From NCBI GenBank assembly GCA_934635045.1, contig CAKTZA010000010.1:9617-73616 (forward strand): a stretch of 64,000 nt of DNA. Direction: 5' to 3'. Of the stretch, positions 32,749 through 40,991 are shown piece by piece. Positions within the stretch are counted from its first letter, which is position 1; every line of letters starts with the position of its first letter. Source of the DNA: an uncultured Kiritimatiellota bacterium (GTDB taxonomy: Bacteria > Verrucomicrobiota > Kiritimatiellia > RFP12 > UBA1067). The translations under genes were made by a program, and so were the position numbers. A model generated the notes under the pieces. That model did no database searches, was not told the DNA's origin, and worked only from the letters and a program-made list of their open reading frames with translations.

Positions 32749-32774
32749 CGTGTTCACCCGTTTGGGTGTATAAT
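32745..32774 (+). promoter_or_regulatory. Promoter of the polysaccharide operon with an operator-like dyad
   Basis: TTGACG (32745-32750) and TATAAT (32769-32774) are 18 bases apart. The spacer ends in the perfect inverted repeat CACCC-GTTT-GGGTG (32755-32768). A protein bound there would block the promoter. The -10 ends 13 bases before the ATG at 32788. Confidence 0.7.
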
Positions 32775-32787
32775 ACGAATCAAAATT

Positions 32788-33462
32788 ATGTGGGATAGTG
32801 TCTCTTTATACGTCCGAACGCCGCTTCTTCTCGTGTGCATGAGCTTGCTCGCGGGGGGCTGTGAGACGATTGTCGACGCGTTTCGCGAACGCGAAGCGGT
32901 CGATTCGTCGGTCGTCGCGACGTGGTGGGACGGGCCGCGGATCCGCCCGGGCGTACAGCTGACGATTCAGGTCGGCACGGTCGCGGCCCCGCCGACGACG
33001 ATGGAGGTTCTGGTCGACCAGAACGGCGACATCACGCTGCCGCTGCTCCTGCAGGAGCCGGTCGCGTGCGACGGGCTGACGCTGGAGTCGCTGAAGCAGA
33101 AGCTCGTGAAGGTCTACTCGAAGTACCTGCGCCAGCCGATGATCACGGTGACGTTCTCGCCGTACGACGGCAAGGGCGTCTCGCCGTGGGGGACGGTGAC
33201 GGTCTTGGGCGAGGTGCTGAACCCCGGTCCCGTGAACATGCCGGCGACGATGGATTTGACGGTCACGAAGGTGCTGCAGGCGGCGGGCGGGTGCCGGCCG
33301 TTCGCCGACAAGTCGAACATCCGCGTGACGCGGTGCGACAGGGACGGGAACCAGACGCGCACGTACGTGAGCATCAGCGAGATCGGCAAGGACGGGCGCA
33401 TCGACAAGGACATGCAGCTCCGCGCCGGCGACGTGGTCTGGGTCCCGGAGACCTGGTATTGA
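32788..33462 (+). CDS. Polysaccharide export lipoprotein (Wza/SLBB family)
   Basis: The product is 224 aa with signal peptide and lipobox (LLVCMSLLAGGC). The polysaccharide biosynthesis/export domain covers ~50-135 (IRPGVQLTIQV, VDQNGDITLPLL, LKQKLVKVYSKYL). An SLBB-like domain follows (TVTVLGEVLNPGPVNMPA, LQAAGGCRPFADKSNIRVTR, LRAGDVVWVPE). It forms the periplasmic/outer-membrane exit for polysaccharide with the Wzz/BY-kinase at 37.2 kb. No ribosome site; a near-leaderless mRNA is predicted. Confidence 0.9.
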   Translation: MWDSVSLYVRTPLLLVCMSLLAGGCETIVDAFREREAVDSSVVATWWDGPRIRPGVQLTIQVGTVAAPPTTMEVLVDQNGDITLPLLLQEPVACDGLTLESLKQKLVKVYSKYLRQPMITVTFSPYDGKGVSPWGTVTVLGEVLNPGPVNMPATMDLTVTKVLQAAGGCRPFADKSNIRVTRCDRDGNQTRTYVSISEIGKDGRIDKDMQLRAGDVVWVPETWY

Positions 33463-33498
33463 TTTTGGCAGAGTAAAACATCATAAGGAGCAATGGAA

Positions 33499-34509
33499 AT
33501 GAAAAACTTGCTGATAGTGGCGACAGTGCTTCTGGCGGGCGTGACCTGCTGGGGCGCGGCGAATGACACGGCGGCCAGGCTGAAGGCGAACAAGGCCCAG
33601 ATCTCCCTGGCGGACGCGAAGGGGCGCATCGACAAGGCGATCGCGAACCCGGCGGTGATGAAGGCGATCATGCGCCACCTGTCCGCCGAAGACCAGAAGA
33701 AGTTCCTCGCCGACGTCAACGCGGCGATCGCGACAATGCCGGGGTCTGAGGCGGAACGCACGGCGACGTTCGTCGCGATCAACCGTGCGGCGCTCGAAGG
33801 CGCGCAGAAGGGCAATGTCGCGGCGCTCGTCGCCGAAAGCTTCGCGACGGTCTCCCCGGCGGCGCTGCCGGCCCTTTCCGAGAGCCTGGCCTCCGATCTC
33901 ATGAACCGCGCGACCGACAAGGGGCGCACCTACACCGACGCGCAGTACCTCCAGCTGGCGCAGGTCGTGATGACGAAGGTGAACGCCCGCACGGCGGAAG
34001 TCGATCATGCGGACGTGCGCAGTGGCTTTGCCGCGCTGATGTTCGCGCGCGGCTCGAACGCGCCGAAGCCCGAAACCGTCGATGCGCTCGTCGCCATGCT
34101 GCCGGAGTCCGCGCGCGAGACGGCGAAGAAGGAGTGGTTCCCGGCGGCCCTTGCGGAGGGCGGCGCGAAGAGCTATGACGCGATGCTCGCGGCGGCGGAC
34201 GTCGAGGCGGATGTCACCGAAGCCGCTGGCGCGGCGGAGCCGGCGCGCGCGGGCGATTCAGACCAGGCCGTGGACATTCCCCTGCGCATCGCGGGCGCGC
34301 AGCTCGCCGATTCGCTGATTGCGGACATCGCGGGCGCGAGCACGGATCCGTCGCGGACATCCTCCGGCGCGGCGAACCCGATCTTCGACGCGGTGACGGC
34401 CCCGATCCAGACCCAGCTGCCGGCCCTGGGCGTCGGCGACCCGATGGGCGACGCGAACATGGTCATCGGCGAGGCGTTGGGCTACCAGTGGCAGAGCACC
34501 CATAACTGA
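33499..34509 (+). CDS. Exported protein of unknown function in the polysaccharide operon, 336 aa
   Basis: ATG 33499 is preferred over 33493 because AAGGAG lies 8 bases upstream of it. Signal peptide MKNLLIVATVLLAGVTCWGAA. The mature part is helical and alanine-rich (LSAEDQKKFLADVNAAIATM...), with a less ordered C-terminal third. I recognise no family. Its place between the exporter and the outer-membrane barrel suggests a periplasmic scaffold of the export machine. Confidence 0.75.
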   Translation: MKNLLIVATVLLAGVTCWGAANDTAARLKANKAQISLADAKGRIDKAIANPAVMKAIMRHLSAEDQKKFLADVNAAIATMPGSEAERTATFVAINRAALEGAQKGNVAALVAESFATVSPAALPALSESLASDLMNRATDKGRTYTDAQYLQLAQVVMTKVNARTAEVDHADVRSGFAALMFARGSNAPKPETVDALVAMLPESARETAKKEWFPAALAEGGAKSYDAMLAAADVEADVTEAAGAAEPARAGDSDQAVDIPLRIAGAQLADSLIADIAGASTDPSRTSSGAANPIFDAVTAPIQTQLPALGVGDPMGDANMVIGEALGYQWQSTHN

Positions 34510-34527
34510 TTGCAGGGAGAGTTGAAA

Positions 34528-35790
34528 ATGAATGTGAGCAAGTCCAAGTTTGCGGTCATGGGCGTCGCGGCGGCCCTTTCGTCCGTCGCGGCGGCGGAGA
34601 CGATGGATCGTCCGTCCGGAATCAAGATCGGCCAGCGCATGACGCTGCGTCCGTACGTCTCGATGTCCGCGACGTACGACTCGAACGTCTTCGGGCGGAA
34701 CGGCGGCGGATCCGGCAAGACGGACGACGTGATGTGGACGATCAATCCCGGCCTCGGGCTCGACTACCGCGCCGAGAACTGGTCGGCGCTGCTCTCGGCC
34801 TACTACAACTACCGCGCCTACTGCCAGAAGCGCTACTACGACAACTACAACCAGCACTCGTTCGGCGAGACGTTCCGCTGGAACTGGAGCAACTCGAAGG
34901 GCGCCGAGAAGGGCTGGTCGCTGATGCTGACCGAGACGTTCTCGCAGATCACGATGGCCGACGACATCTCCATGAGCGACGGGCGCGACTACACGGCCGA
35001 CCGCCGTCAGCTGTCCGTGCAGGGCGCCGTCCAGCGTCGCTTCAACGAGCACTGGCACTCCGAGCTGAGCGCGAGCTACTACAACCTCGACTACATGAAC
35101 GACACGGACAACGCATACGCCCTCTACGGCTGGCAGCGCTGGACGGCGAACTGGAGCGCGGGCTACGCGCCGTCGCGGTGGACGGACTTCCTCGTCAACC
35201 TCGGCTACCAGGGCTACACGCAGGAGAACGTCGCGAACTCGCGCTACTCCCGCGACTCGCAGGGCTTCACGGCGCAGGTCGGTCTCGGCTCCTACGCGAC
35301 CGAGCGGATCTCCTACCGTGCGCTCGTCGGCTGGAGCCGCTTCGAGTACGCGAACGATTCGGATTCGGTCGACGGGTTCGTCTATACGCTCTCCGGCAAC
35401 TGGAAGATCTCCGACACGTGGAACACGATGCTCCTCGCGTCGAGCTACTACCAGCCGTCCGAACGCGAACTGGGCGCGCGCTCGCGCGTGGATTCGGTGA
35501 GCTGGGGTCTCGGCAAGTCGCTCGTGCGCGGCAAGCTCCGCGCGACGCTTGACCTCACCTACCGCCGCGAGACGCAGGAATACGCCTTCTATGAGGGCTA
35601 CGACTACACGCTGGACGTCCTTTCGGGGCGCGTGGGCCTGGACTATACGCTCAACCGCTTCATGGCCCTCTTCGCCTATGCGGAATACCTCCGCTCGTGG
35701 AACGACGAGAGCAATGTCGGCTACTACGGCAGCCGCTACGGCGACTACGACCGCTGGCGCGTGACGGGCGGCGTCCGCTTTACGTACTGA
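34528..35790 (+). CDS. Outer-membrane beta-barrel protein (polysaccharide operon)
   Basis: The product is 420 aa with signal peptide MNVSKSKFAVMGVAAALSSVAAAE. The rest alternates aromatic strands (LRPYVSMSATYDSNVFGR, WSALLSAYYNYRAYC, WHSELSASYYNLDY, SYRALVGWSRFEYAND) and ends YDRWRVTGGVRFTY, an outer-membrane C-terminal aromatic. About 16 strands are plausible, like the BBP2/DUF560-type porins seen in exopolysaccharide operons. It probably lets the polymer or small molecules through the outer membrane. Confidence 0.88.
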   Translation: MNVSKSKFAVMGVAAALSSVAAAETMDRPSGIKIGQRMTLRPYVSMSATYDSNVFGRNGGGSGKTDDVMWTINPGLGLDYRAENWSALLSAYYNYRAYCQKRYYDNYNQHSFGETFRWNWSNSKGAEKGWSLMLTETFSQITMADDISMSDGRDYTADRRQLSVQGAVQRRFNEHWHSELSASYYNLDYMNDTDNAYALYGWQRWTANWSAGYAPSRWTDFLVNLGYQGYTQENVANSRYSRDSQGFTAQVGLGSYATERISYRALVGWSRFEYANDSDSVDGFVYTLSGNWKISDTWNTMLLASSYYQPSERELGARSRVDSVSWGLGKSLVRGKLRATLDLTYRRETQEYAFYEGYDYTLDVLSGRVGLDYTLNRFMALFAYAEYLRSWNDESNVGYYGSRYGDYDRWRVTGGVRFTY

Positions 35791-35792
35791 CG

Positions 35793-37184
35793 GTGCATCG
35801 GTTTCTGGCCAAATACGGATTGGCGGCGCATCTTGCCCTCGTGGCGGTCGCGCCGCTCTTCCTATTCCCGTTTTGCTCGGCCGCGTCGGTGGCCGCCGCC
35901 CTGCTGTGGCTGACGCTGCTGGCGGCCGTCTGGTGCGTGCTGGAGCCCTCGGTCTATCGCGGCGAGATGCTGCATGCGGCGCGCGCCCGCGTCATCGCGT
36001 CGGCGATTCGCGATCCGCTGTTCTGGCTGTCGCTCCTGCTCGCGGCGCACGCGGGCTTTCAGGCGCTGAACGGCGGCATCCGCATGGCCTACGACGTCGA
36101 GCAGTCGGCCTGGAGCCTTGCGGCGGCGTCGTTTCCCTTCTATCCGGGCTGCACCGAGGGGGCGGGCTTCCTGCCGTTTGCCGCCGCCTTGGCCGGGGCG
36201 GTCGTCCTCGTGGGGGCGCGGCATTCGCTTGGGCGTTCGGCGCGGCTCGCCTTTCTGCTGATGGCCTCGGTCGGCGCGGGCCTCGCGGCGGTCGTGATGC
36301 TGGTCGCGGCGCATCTGGGGCATGCCGGGTGCCTGCGGCTGTTCACCGTCTCGACGGCCTCGGCCTCGTTCGTCGGCGTGGCGTTCGGCCTTCATTTCCT
36401 CGGCGGCATTGCCGCGCTCGCGGCGGCGTTCGAGCGCAAGTGGAATCAGGCGATGGTGCTCTTTCCGCTGGCGATCGGCGGGACGGCCCTTGGGGCGTTC
36501 GCGTTCGCGCCGCCGATTCTCGCCGCGCTCTTCGGCGGGGCGGGGCTCCTGATGCTCGGCGCGTCCTTCGCGTTTGCGCTGCGGAACCTCCGTCAGCTGT
36601 CCGAATTCAGGCTGCTCGTCGTCTTTTCCCTCTCGCTGACGATCGGCGGGCTGCTGGCCGCGTTCCTGATGCCGGAGGCCGTCCTGACGGCGCGGCTGGA
36701 CGCCTTTGCGCGGCGCGCGTTCTTCCCGGAGGGCTTCCTCGCCCTGCGGCGGACGCTGTCCGACCTCGCGCTGCGCGCCTGGAAGACCGCGCCGTGGATC
36801 GGCACGGGGCTCGGCTCCTTCGGCCTCGACATCCGCTTCCAGGCGCTGGCGGCCGACTGGGCGGTCATCCCGCGCGGACAGGCGGCGATTCCGAACGGCG
36901 GCTGGCTCCTGCTGACCGAGCGCGGCATCGTCGGCGTCGCGCTCTTCCTCCTCCCGTTCGGCTTTCTCGTCTTCTCCTACGTGCGGCGGCTCGTCGCCTG
37001 GGCGCGCGCGCTCTGCCTGCCGCACCCGGCCTGCTGCCTCGCGCCGCTCGTGCTCGTCGCCCTGGGGCTGGACGCCCTGTTCGACGGCTCGTTCCTGCGG
37101 GCGGACGTCCTGCTCGTCGCGTACGCCGAGCTGGCGGTCGCGGCCAAGTCATTTCCTCCACTCAAAAGTCAATTGAATGTCTGA
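35793..37184 (+). CDS. O-antigen ligase/polymerase-like membrane protein
   Basis: The product is 463 aa from GTG 35793, 2 bases after the previous stop. About 10-12 hydrophobic helices. The large exported loop (~315-385) holds APWIGTGLGSFGLDIRF and PNGGWLLLTERGIVGVALFLLPFG, the pattern of the Wzy/WaaL family active loop. It either polymerises lipid-linked repeat units or ligates the polymer. The end overlaps the next ATG by 8 bases, so they are translationally coupled. Confidence 0.8.
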   Translation: MHRFLAKYGLAAHLALVAVAPLFLFPFCSAASVAAALLWLTLLAAVWCVLEPSVYRGEMLHAARARVIASAIRDPLFWLSLLLAAHAGFQALNGGIRMAYDVEQSAWSLAAASFPFYPGCTEGAGFLPFAAALAGAVVLVGARHSLGRSARLAFLLMASVGAGLAAVVMLVAAHLGHAGCLRLFTVSTASASFVGVAFGLHFLGGIAALAAAFERKWNQAMVLFPLAIGGTALGAFAFAPPILAALFGGAGLLMLGASFAFALRNLRQLSEFRLLVVFSLSLTIGGLLAAFLMPEAVLTARLDAFARRAFFPEGFLALRRTLSDLALRAWKTAPWIGTGLGSFGLDIRFQALAADWAVIPRGQAAIPNGGWLLLTERGIVGVALFLLPFGFLVFSYVRRLVAWARALCLPHPACCLAPLVLVALGLDALFDGSFLRADVLLVAYAELAVAAKSFPPLKSQLNV

Positions 37185-39582
37185 CAAACCCATTTATTAC
37201 GGCGGGCACGGCTCGTCGCCGATGTATTACGGCGGACGCAAGCCGATGTACTACGGAGCTGGCAAGAACTACGGCGCGACGGCCTACGGCGGCGTCTATG
37301 GCGGCAGCTACGGCGGCGATCCGGCGAACGGCGGAGACGAGGGCTCGGTCGTCGGCACGATCACCCTGAGCCGCATGATCCGCGTCGTCTCGCAGCGCTG
37401 GCTCTCCGTCTTCGTCTTCCTCATCGTCGGCCTCATCGTCGCGTTCGCGGTCTACCGCATCTCGCCGACGATCTACGAGGCGCGCAGCGAGTTCACGATG
37501 GACATGCGCCGCTCGACGGGCGGCGGTCGCGGCCAGAGCACGCTGGCCGAGATCACGCCGGACTACGGCAACACCTACGCCGAGATCTTCAACACGCGCA
37601 TCTCCGACTGGCGTTCGGAGAAGGTGATCATGAAGGCCATCCAGCAGTACCGCGCGGGGCGGCCGAACTCGACCGTGTCCGACGAGGAGCTCGTCGAGAC
37701 CCTGGCCGACTCCGAGCTGGAGCTCATCCGCAACTCGCGCATCATCACGATCTCCGTCCGCTCGAAGACGCCGACCCTCTGCGCGGGGCTCGCGAACGCC
37801 TACGCGGAGTCGATCGAGGCGTTTACGGACGAGGAGAACAAGCTGCGCTGCGACAAGGCCGTCTCGCAGATCCACCAGAACGTGGAGCGCAAGCGCCGCG
37901 AGGTGGACAAGATCTCCCAGCAGCGGCTGGAGTTCCGCACGTCCCACAAGGTTGACAACCTGCGCTCGTCGCGCGACACGGTTCAGCTGGGCCTCTCGAA
38001 GACGACGGCGGACATCCTCGCCCTCGAGACGGTCGAGACGCAGCTCATCGAGTGGGAGAAGATGCTCTCGGCCGTCCAGAAGGATCCGGCGAGCTACGGC
38101 AACCTCTCGACGAGCGTGCCGCGCGCTCAGGAGATCGCCGAGGAGTTCCGCGCCTACCAGGACGCGGAAGGCCTGTGCCAGAAGCTGATGTTCACCTTTA
38201 CGGACAGCCACCCGGAGGTCATCGCCGCGAAGCGCGCGGTCGAGCTCTCGAAGCAGCGCTTCCTCGATGCGGCGTCGCGTGCGCTCCTGACGGGCCGCTC
38301 GACGCTGAAGGTGACGCGCAACCAGCTCACGAACCTCCGCCAGAAGCAGAGCGACCTCCGCAACGAGCTTTCCTCCCTTGAACAGCGCATCATCCTCGCC
38401 GAGTCGGGGCTGGGGCAGCTCGACGCCGAGTTCGACGTCGCGAACCGCGTCCTCGAGGGCCTGATCCTCGACGAGAACAAGGCGCGCATCGAGGCCGAGT
38501 CCAACAATGAGATCGTCCGCGTCGGGCGCCCGGCCGGCGTCCCGTCGAAGCCGGTCTTCCCGAATCCCGCGATCATCTTCGGCGCGGGCATCGTCCTGTC
38601 GCTCGCGCTCGGCGTCCTCTTCGTGCTGGTCATCGACAATTTGGAGGACACGGTCGTGAACCTCGCGGACATCGAAGGGCGCCTTGCGCTGAAGGTGCTG
38701 GCCGTCCTGCCGCACGTCCGGCGCAAGAAGCGCGAGGAGGTCGCGAAGTTCCTGATCGAGGACAAGTACTCCCAGTTCTCGGAGGCGGTCGCGGGCCTCC
38801 GCAACCTCCTGGACTCGCCGCGCTACGAGGCGCTGTCGCACTGCCTCCTGGTGATCTCGACCCAGCCGGGCGAGGGCAAGACGATCACCTCGACGTCGCT
38901 GGCGATCTCCTACGCCCAGGCGGGGCGGCGCACGCTGCACGTCGACTTCGACCTGCGCCGGCCGCGTCTCGCGCGCATCTGGAATCTCGAGATCGATGAG
39001 GCGCACAGCTTCTCGCACGTCCTCCAGCGCGCCGGCAAGACGACGCCCGACTTCGCGCAGCTCGTCAACCGGACGGAGCAGCCGGGGCTGGACGTGATCG
39101 CCTCGCTCGCGCCGGAAGGCGTCTCGCCGGCGACGATCTTCGGCTCGTCCGTCGTGCCGGAGTTCTTCAAGTGGGCGCGCGCGAACTACGACCACATCAT
39201 CGTCGACGCGCCGCCGTACGGCATCGTCGGAGACGTCGTCTCGCTTGCGGTTCAGGTCGATTCCGTCGTCATCATGTGCTGCCCCGACCGGACGCACTTC
39301 AAGCCGATCCAGTACTGCTCGCGCTCGCTCACCGAGGCGGGGGCGAACATCCTCGGCGCGATCGTCAACGACATCGAGGTCTCGAGCGCCCACGCCTTCA
39401 CGCCGCACGCGCACGGTCGCCACTACGGCAAGTACGGCTATGGCTACGGGTACGGCTACGGCTATCAGCCCGAGAAGCCGAAGGCGGCGAAAGCCGGCGC
39501 GGCGGCGGGCGAAGGAACCGCGTCGCCGAAGGCGCCGGTCGAGCGGCACGAAACGCCGAAGGGATTTGCGGATGACGACTAA
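37177..39582 (+). CDS. Wzz-type chain-length regulator fused to BY-family tyrosine kinase
   Basis: The product is 801 aa. Residues 1-~55 are a Tyr/Gly-rich tail (PIYYGGHGSSPMYYGGRKPMYYG). TM1 ~70-92; periplasmic Wzz domain with coiled coil (~95-455); TM2 ~463-485. The cytoplasmic kinase shows Walker A QPGEGKT, A' VDFDLRRPRLA and B HIIVDAPP. The C terminus carries a Tyr cluster (HGRHYGKYGYGYGYGYGYQ) as autophosphorylation site. Cycles of phosphorylation control polymer length and export. A Tyr-rich segment at both ends is unusual. The stop overlaps the rfbB start by 11 bases. Confidence 0.92.
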   Translation: MSDKPIYYGGHGSSPMYYGGRKPMYYGAGKNYGATAYGGVYGGSYGGDPANGGDEGSVVGTITLSRMIRVVSQRWLSVFVFLIVGLIVAFAVYRISPTIYEARSEFTMDMRRSTGGGRGQSTLAEITPDYGNTYAEIFNTRISDWRSEKVIMKAIQQYRAGRPNSTVSDEELVETLADSELELIRNSRIITISVRSKTPTLCAGLANAYAESIEAFTDEENKLRCDKAVSQIHQNVERKRREVDKISQQRLEFRTSHKVDNLRSSRDTVQLGLSKTTADILALETVETQLIEWEKMLSAVQKDPASYGNLSTSVPRAQEIAEEFRAYQDAEGLCQKLMFTFTDSHPEVIAAKRAVELSKQRFLDAASRALLTGRSTLKVTRNQLTNLRQKQSDLRNELSSLEQRIILAESGLGQLDAEFDVANRVLEGLILDENKARIEAESNNEIVRVGRPAGVPSKPVFPNPAIIFGAGIVLSLALGVLFVLVIDNLEDTVVNLADIEGRLALKVLAVLPHVRRKKREEVAKFLIEDKYSQFSEAVAGLRNLLDSPRYEALSHCLLVISTQPGEGKTITSTSLAISYAQAGRRTLHVDFDLRRPRLARIWNLEIDEAHSFSHVLQRAGKTTPDFAQLVNRTEQPGLDVIASLAPEGVSPATIFGSSVVPEFFKWARANYDHIIVDAPPYGIVGDVVSLAVQVDSVVIMCCPDRTHFKPIQYCSRSLTEAGANILGAIVNDIEVSSAHAFTPHAHGRHYGKYGYGYGYGYGYQPEKPKAAKAGAAAGEGTASPKAPVERHETPKGFADDD

Positions 39583-40732
39583 GCGGTGCATCGTTACCGG
39601 CGCGGCGGGCTTCATCGGCTCCGCGCTCGTCCGGCTGCTCCTGAAGGAGACCGACTGCGCGGTGCTCGTCATCGACAAGCTGACCTACGCGGGCGTTCCC
39701 GAATCCCTGAAGGAGGTTGGCCTCGACCCCGACCGCGACATTGTCTCCTCACCTGCCTCCCTCCTCCCCTGTTCCCCATTCCCTGTTCCCTCCTCCCCCA
39801 TTCCCCGTCTCCAATTCCTCAAGGCGGACATCTGCGACGCGGCGGCGATGACGGGGGCGTTCGCGGCGTTCAAGCCCGACACGATCTTCCACCTCGCGGC
39901 CGAGTCGCACGTCGACCGCTCGATCGACGGGCCGGACGCCTTCATCCGCACGAACGTCGTCGGCACGGCGACGCTCCTGCAGGTCGCGCGCGCGTGGTGG
40001 CAGGAGCATCCGTCGTTTGTCTTCCAGCACATCTCGACGGACGAGGTCTACGGCTCGCTCGGCGCGACGGGGTTCTTCACGGAGAAGACGCCGTATGCGC
40101 CGCACTCGCCGTACTCGGCCTCGAAGGCGGCGTCCGACCACCTCGTGCGGGCGTGGCACGACACCTACGGCCTGCCGACGCGCATCACGAACTGCTCGAA
40201 CAACTACGGCCCGTACCATTTCCCCGAAAAGCTCATCCCGCTCGTCATCCTCAACTGCCTGGACGGCAAGCCCCTGCCGGTCTACGGCAAGGGCGCGAAC
40301 GTGCGCGACTGGCTCTACGTCGAAGACCATGCGCGCGCGCTGCTGCTCGTGAACGAGAAGGGGCGGGACGGCGAGACCTACAACGTCGGCGGACACAACG
40401 AGCGCACGAACCTCGAAGTCGTCCGGACGATCTGCGCGACCCTGGACGAGCTGCGGCCGCGCGCGGACGGCGCGAAGCACGAGTCGCTCATCACCTACGT
40501 GGCCGACCGGCCGGGGCATGACCTGCGCTACGCGATCGACCCGTCGAAGCTGATGAACGAGCTCGGCTGGAGACCGCGCGAGAATTTCGAGACCGGCATC
40601 CGCAAGACGGTGCAGTGGTATCTCGACAACGATTGGTGGTGGCGGCCGATTCACGAAGGCCGCTATGCCGGCCAGCGTCTTGGGCAAGGGGTTCTTGCCG
40701 GGGCGATTCACAAATCCGAAAACGAGGTGTGA
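39572..40732 (+). CDS. rfbB: dTDP-glucose 4,6-dehydratase
   Basis: The product is 386 aa, longer than the usual ~350. NAD-binding GAAGFIGSALVRLLL; DIC-AAMTGAF; HLAAESHVDRSIDGPDAFIRTNVVGT; the catalytic ISTDEVYGSL and YSASKAASDHLVRAW; substrate site NNYGPYHFPEKLIPL. It makes dTDP-4-keto-6-deoxyglucose, the rhamnose precursor; rfbA, C and D are not in the window. Residues ~58-82 (VSSPASLLPCSPFPVPSSPIPR) are an extra loop encoded by the CTGTTCCCC element. The start overlaps the kinase end. Last sugar gene of the operon. Confidence 0.94.
   Translation: MTTKRCIVTGAAGFIGSALVRLLLKETDCAVLVIDKLTYAGVPESLKEVGLDPDRDIVSSPASLLPCSPFPVPSSPIPRLQFLKADICDAAAMTGAFAAFKPDTIFHLAAESHVDRSIDGPDAFIRTNVVGTATLLQVARAWWQEHPSFVFQHISTDEVYGSLGATGFFTEKTPYAPHSPYSASKAASDHLVRAWHDTYGLPTRITNCSNNYGPYHFPEKLIPLVILNCLDGKPLPVYGKGANVRDWLYVEDHARALLLVNEKGRDGETYNVGGHNERTNLEVVRTICATLDELRPRADGAKHESLITYVADRPGHDLRYAIDPSKLMNELGWRPRENFETGIRKTVQWYLDNDWWWRPIHEGRYAGQRLGQGVLAGAIHKSENEV
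39744..39816 (+). repeat. In-frame CTGTTCCCC pyrimidine element inside rfbB
   Basis: Units such as CTGTTCCCCATTCC and CTGTTCCCTCCTCC run for ~70 bases. The strand bias and units match the prfA leader (23437-23498). It encodes a proline/serine-rich loop between the second beta strand and the conserved DIC motif. Confidence 0.8.
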
Positions 40733-40733
40733 C

Positions 40734-40880
40734 ATGAACAAGAAATACGTGTGCAAGATCTGCGGGTGGGTCTACGATCCGGCCGAAAACAACAACGTGG
40801 CCTTCGAGGACCTGCCGGCGGACTGGACGTGCCCGACCTGCGGCGTGGGGAAGGACGACTTCGAGCCGTCCGCCGAGTGA
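40734..40880 (+). CDS. Rubredoxin
   Basis: The product is 48 aa with Cys7-x-x-Cys10-GWVYDP and Cys33-x-x-Cys36-GVGKDDF, the four iron ligands, and the hinge AFEDLPADW. It carries single electrons, typically to peroxide- or superoxide-detoxifying enzymes in anaerobes. ATG 40734 (GAGGTGTGAC upstream) is 1 base after the rfbB stop, so it probably shares the polysaccharide operon transcript. A terminator follows. Confidence 0.95.
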   Translation: MNKKYVCKICGWVYDPAENNNVAFEDLPADWTCPTCGVGKDDFEPSAE

Positions 40881-40909
40881 GCGGAAACCGTCCGTCTCGG
40901 CTTCCGTGC

Positions 40910-40943
40910 CGTCGCCGTCGCTCTGCGGCGGCGCTTTTTTTTT
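40910..40943 (+). terminator. Rho-independent terminator after rubredoxin
   Basis: CGTCGCCGT pairs with GCGGCGGCG (two G-U pairs) around the loop CGCTCT, followed by C and nine T. It ends the 32.8-40.9 kb operon and abuts the next promoter. Confidence 0.85.
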
Positions 40944-40945
40944 GG

Positions 40946-40951
40946 TATAAT
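40946..40951 (+). promoter_or_regulatory. Extended -10 promoter of the oxidoreductase gene
   Basis: TTGG-TATAAT begins immediately after the terminator T-run. The leader is ~35 bases; AAGGAA lies before the ATG. Confidence 0.7.
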
Positions 40952-40991
40952 GCCCTGCATCAGAAAGAACCCTCAAACAAGGAATACATCC

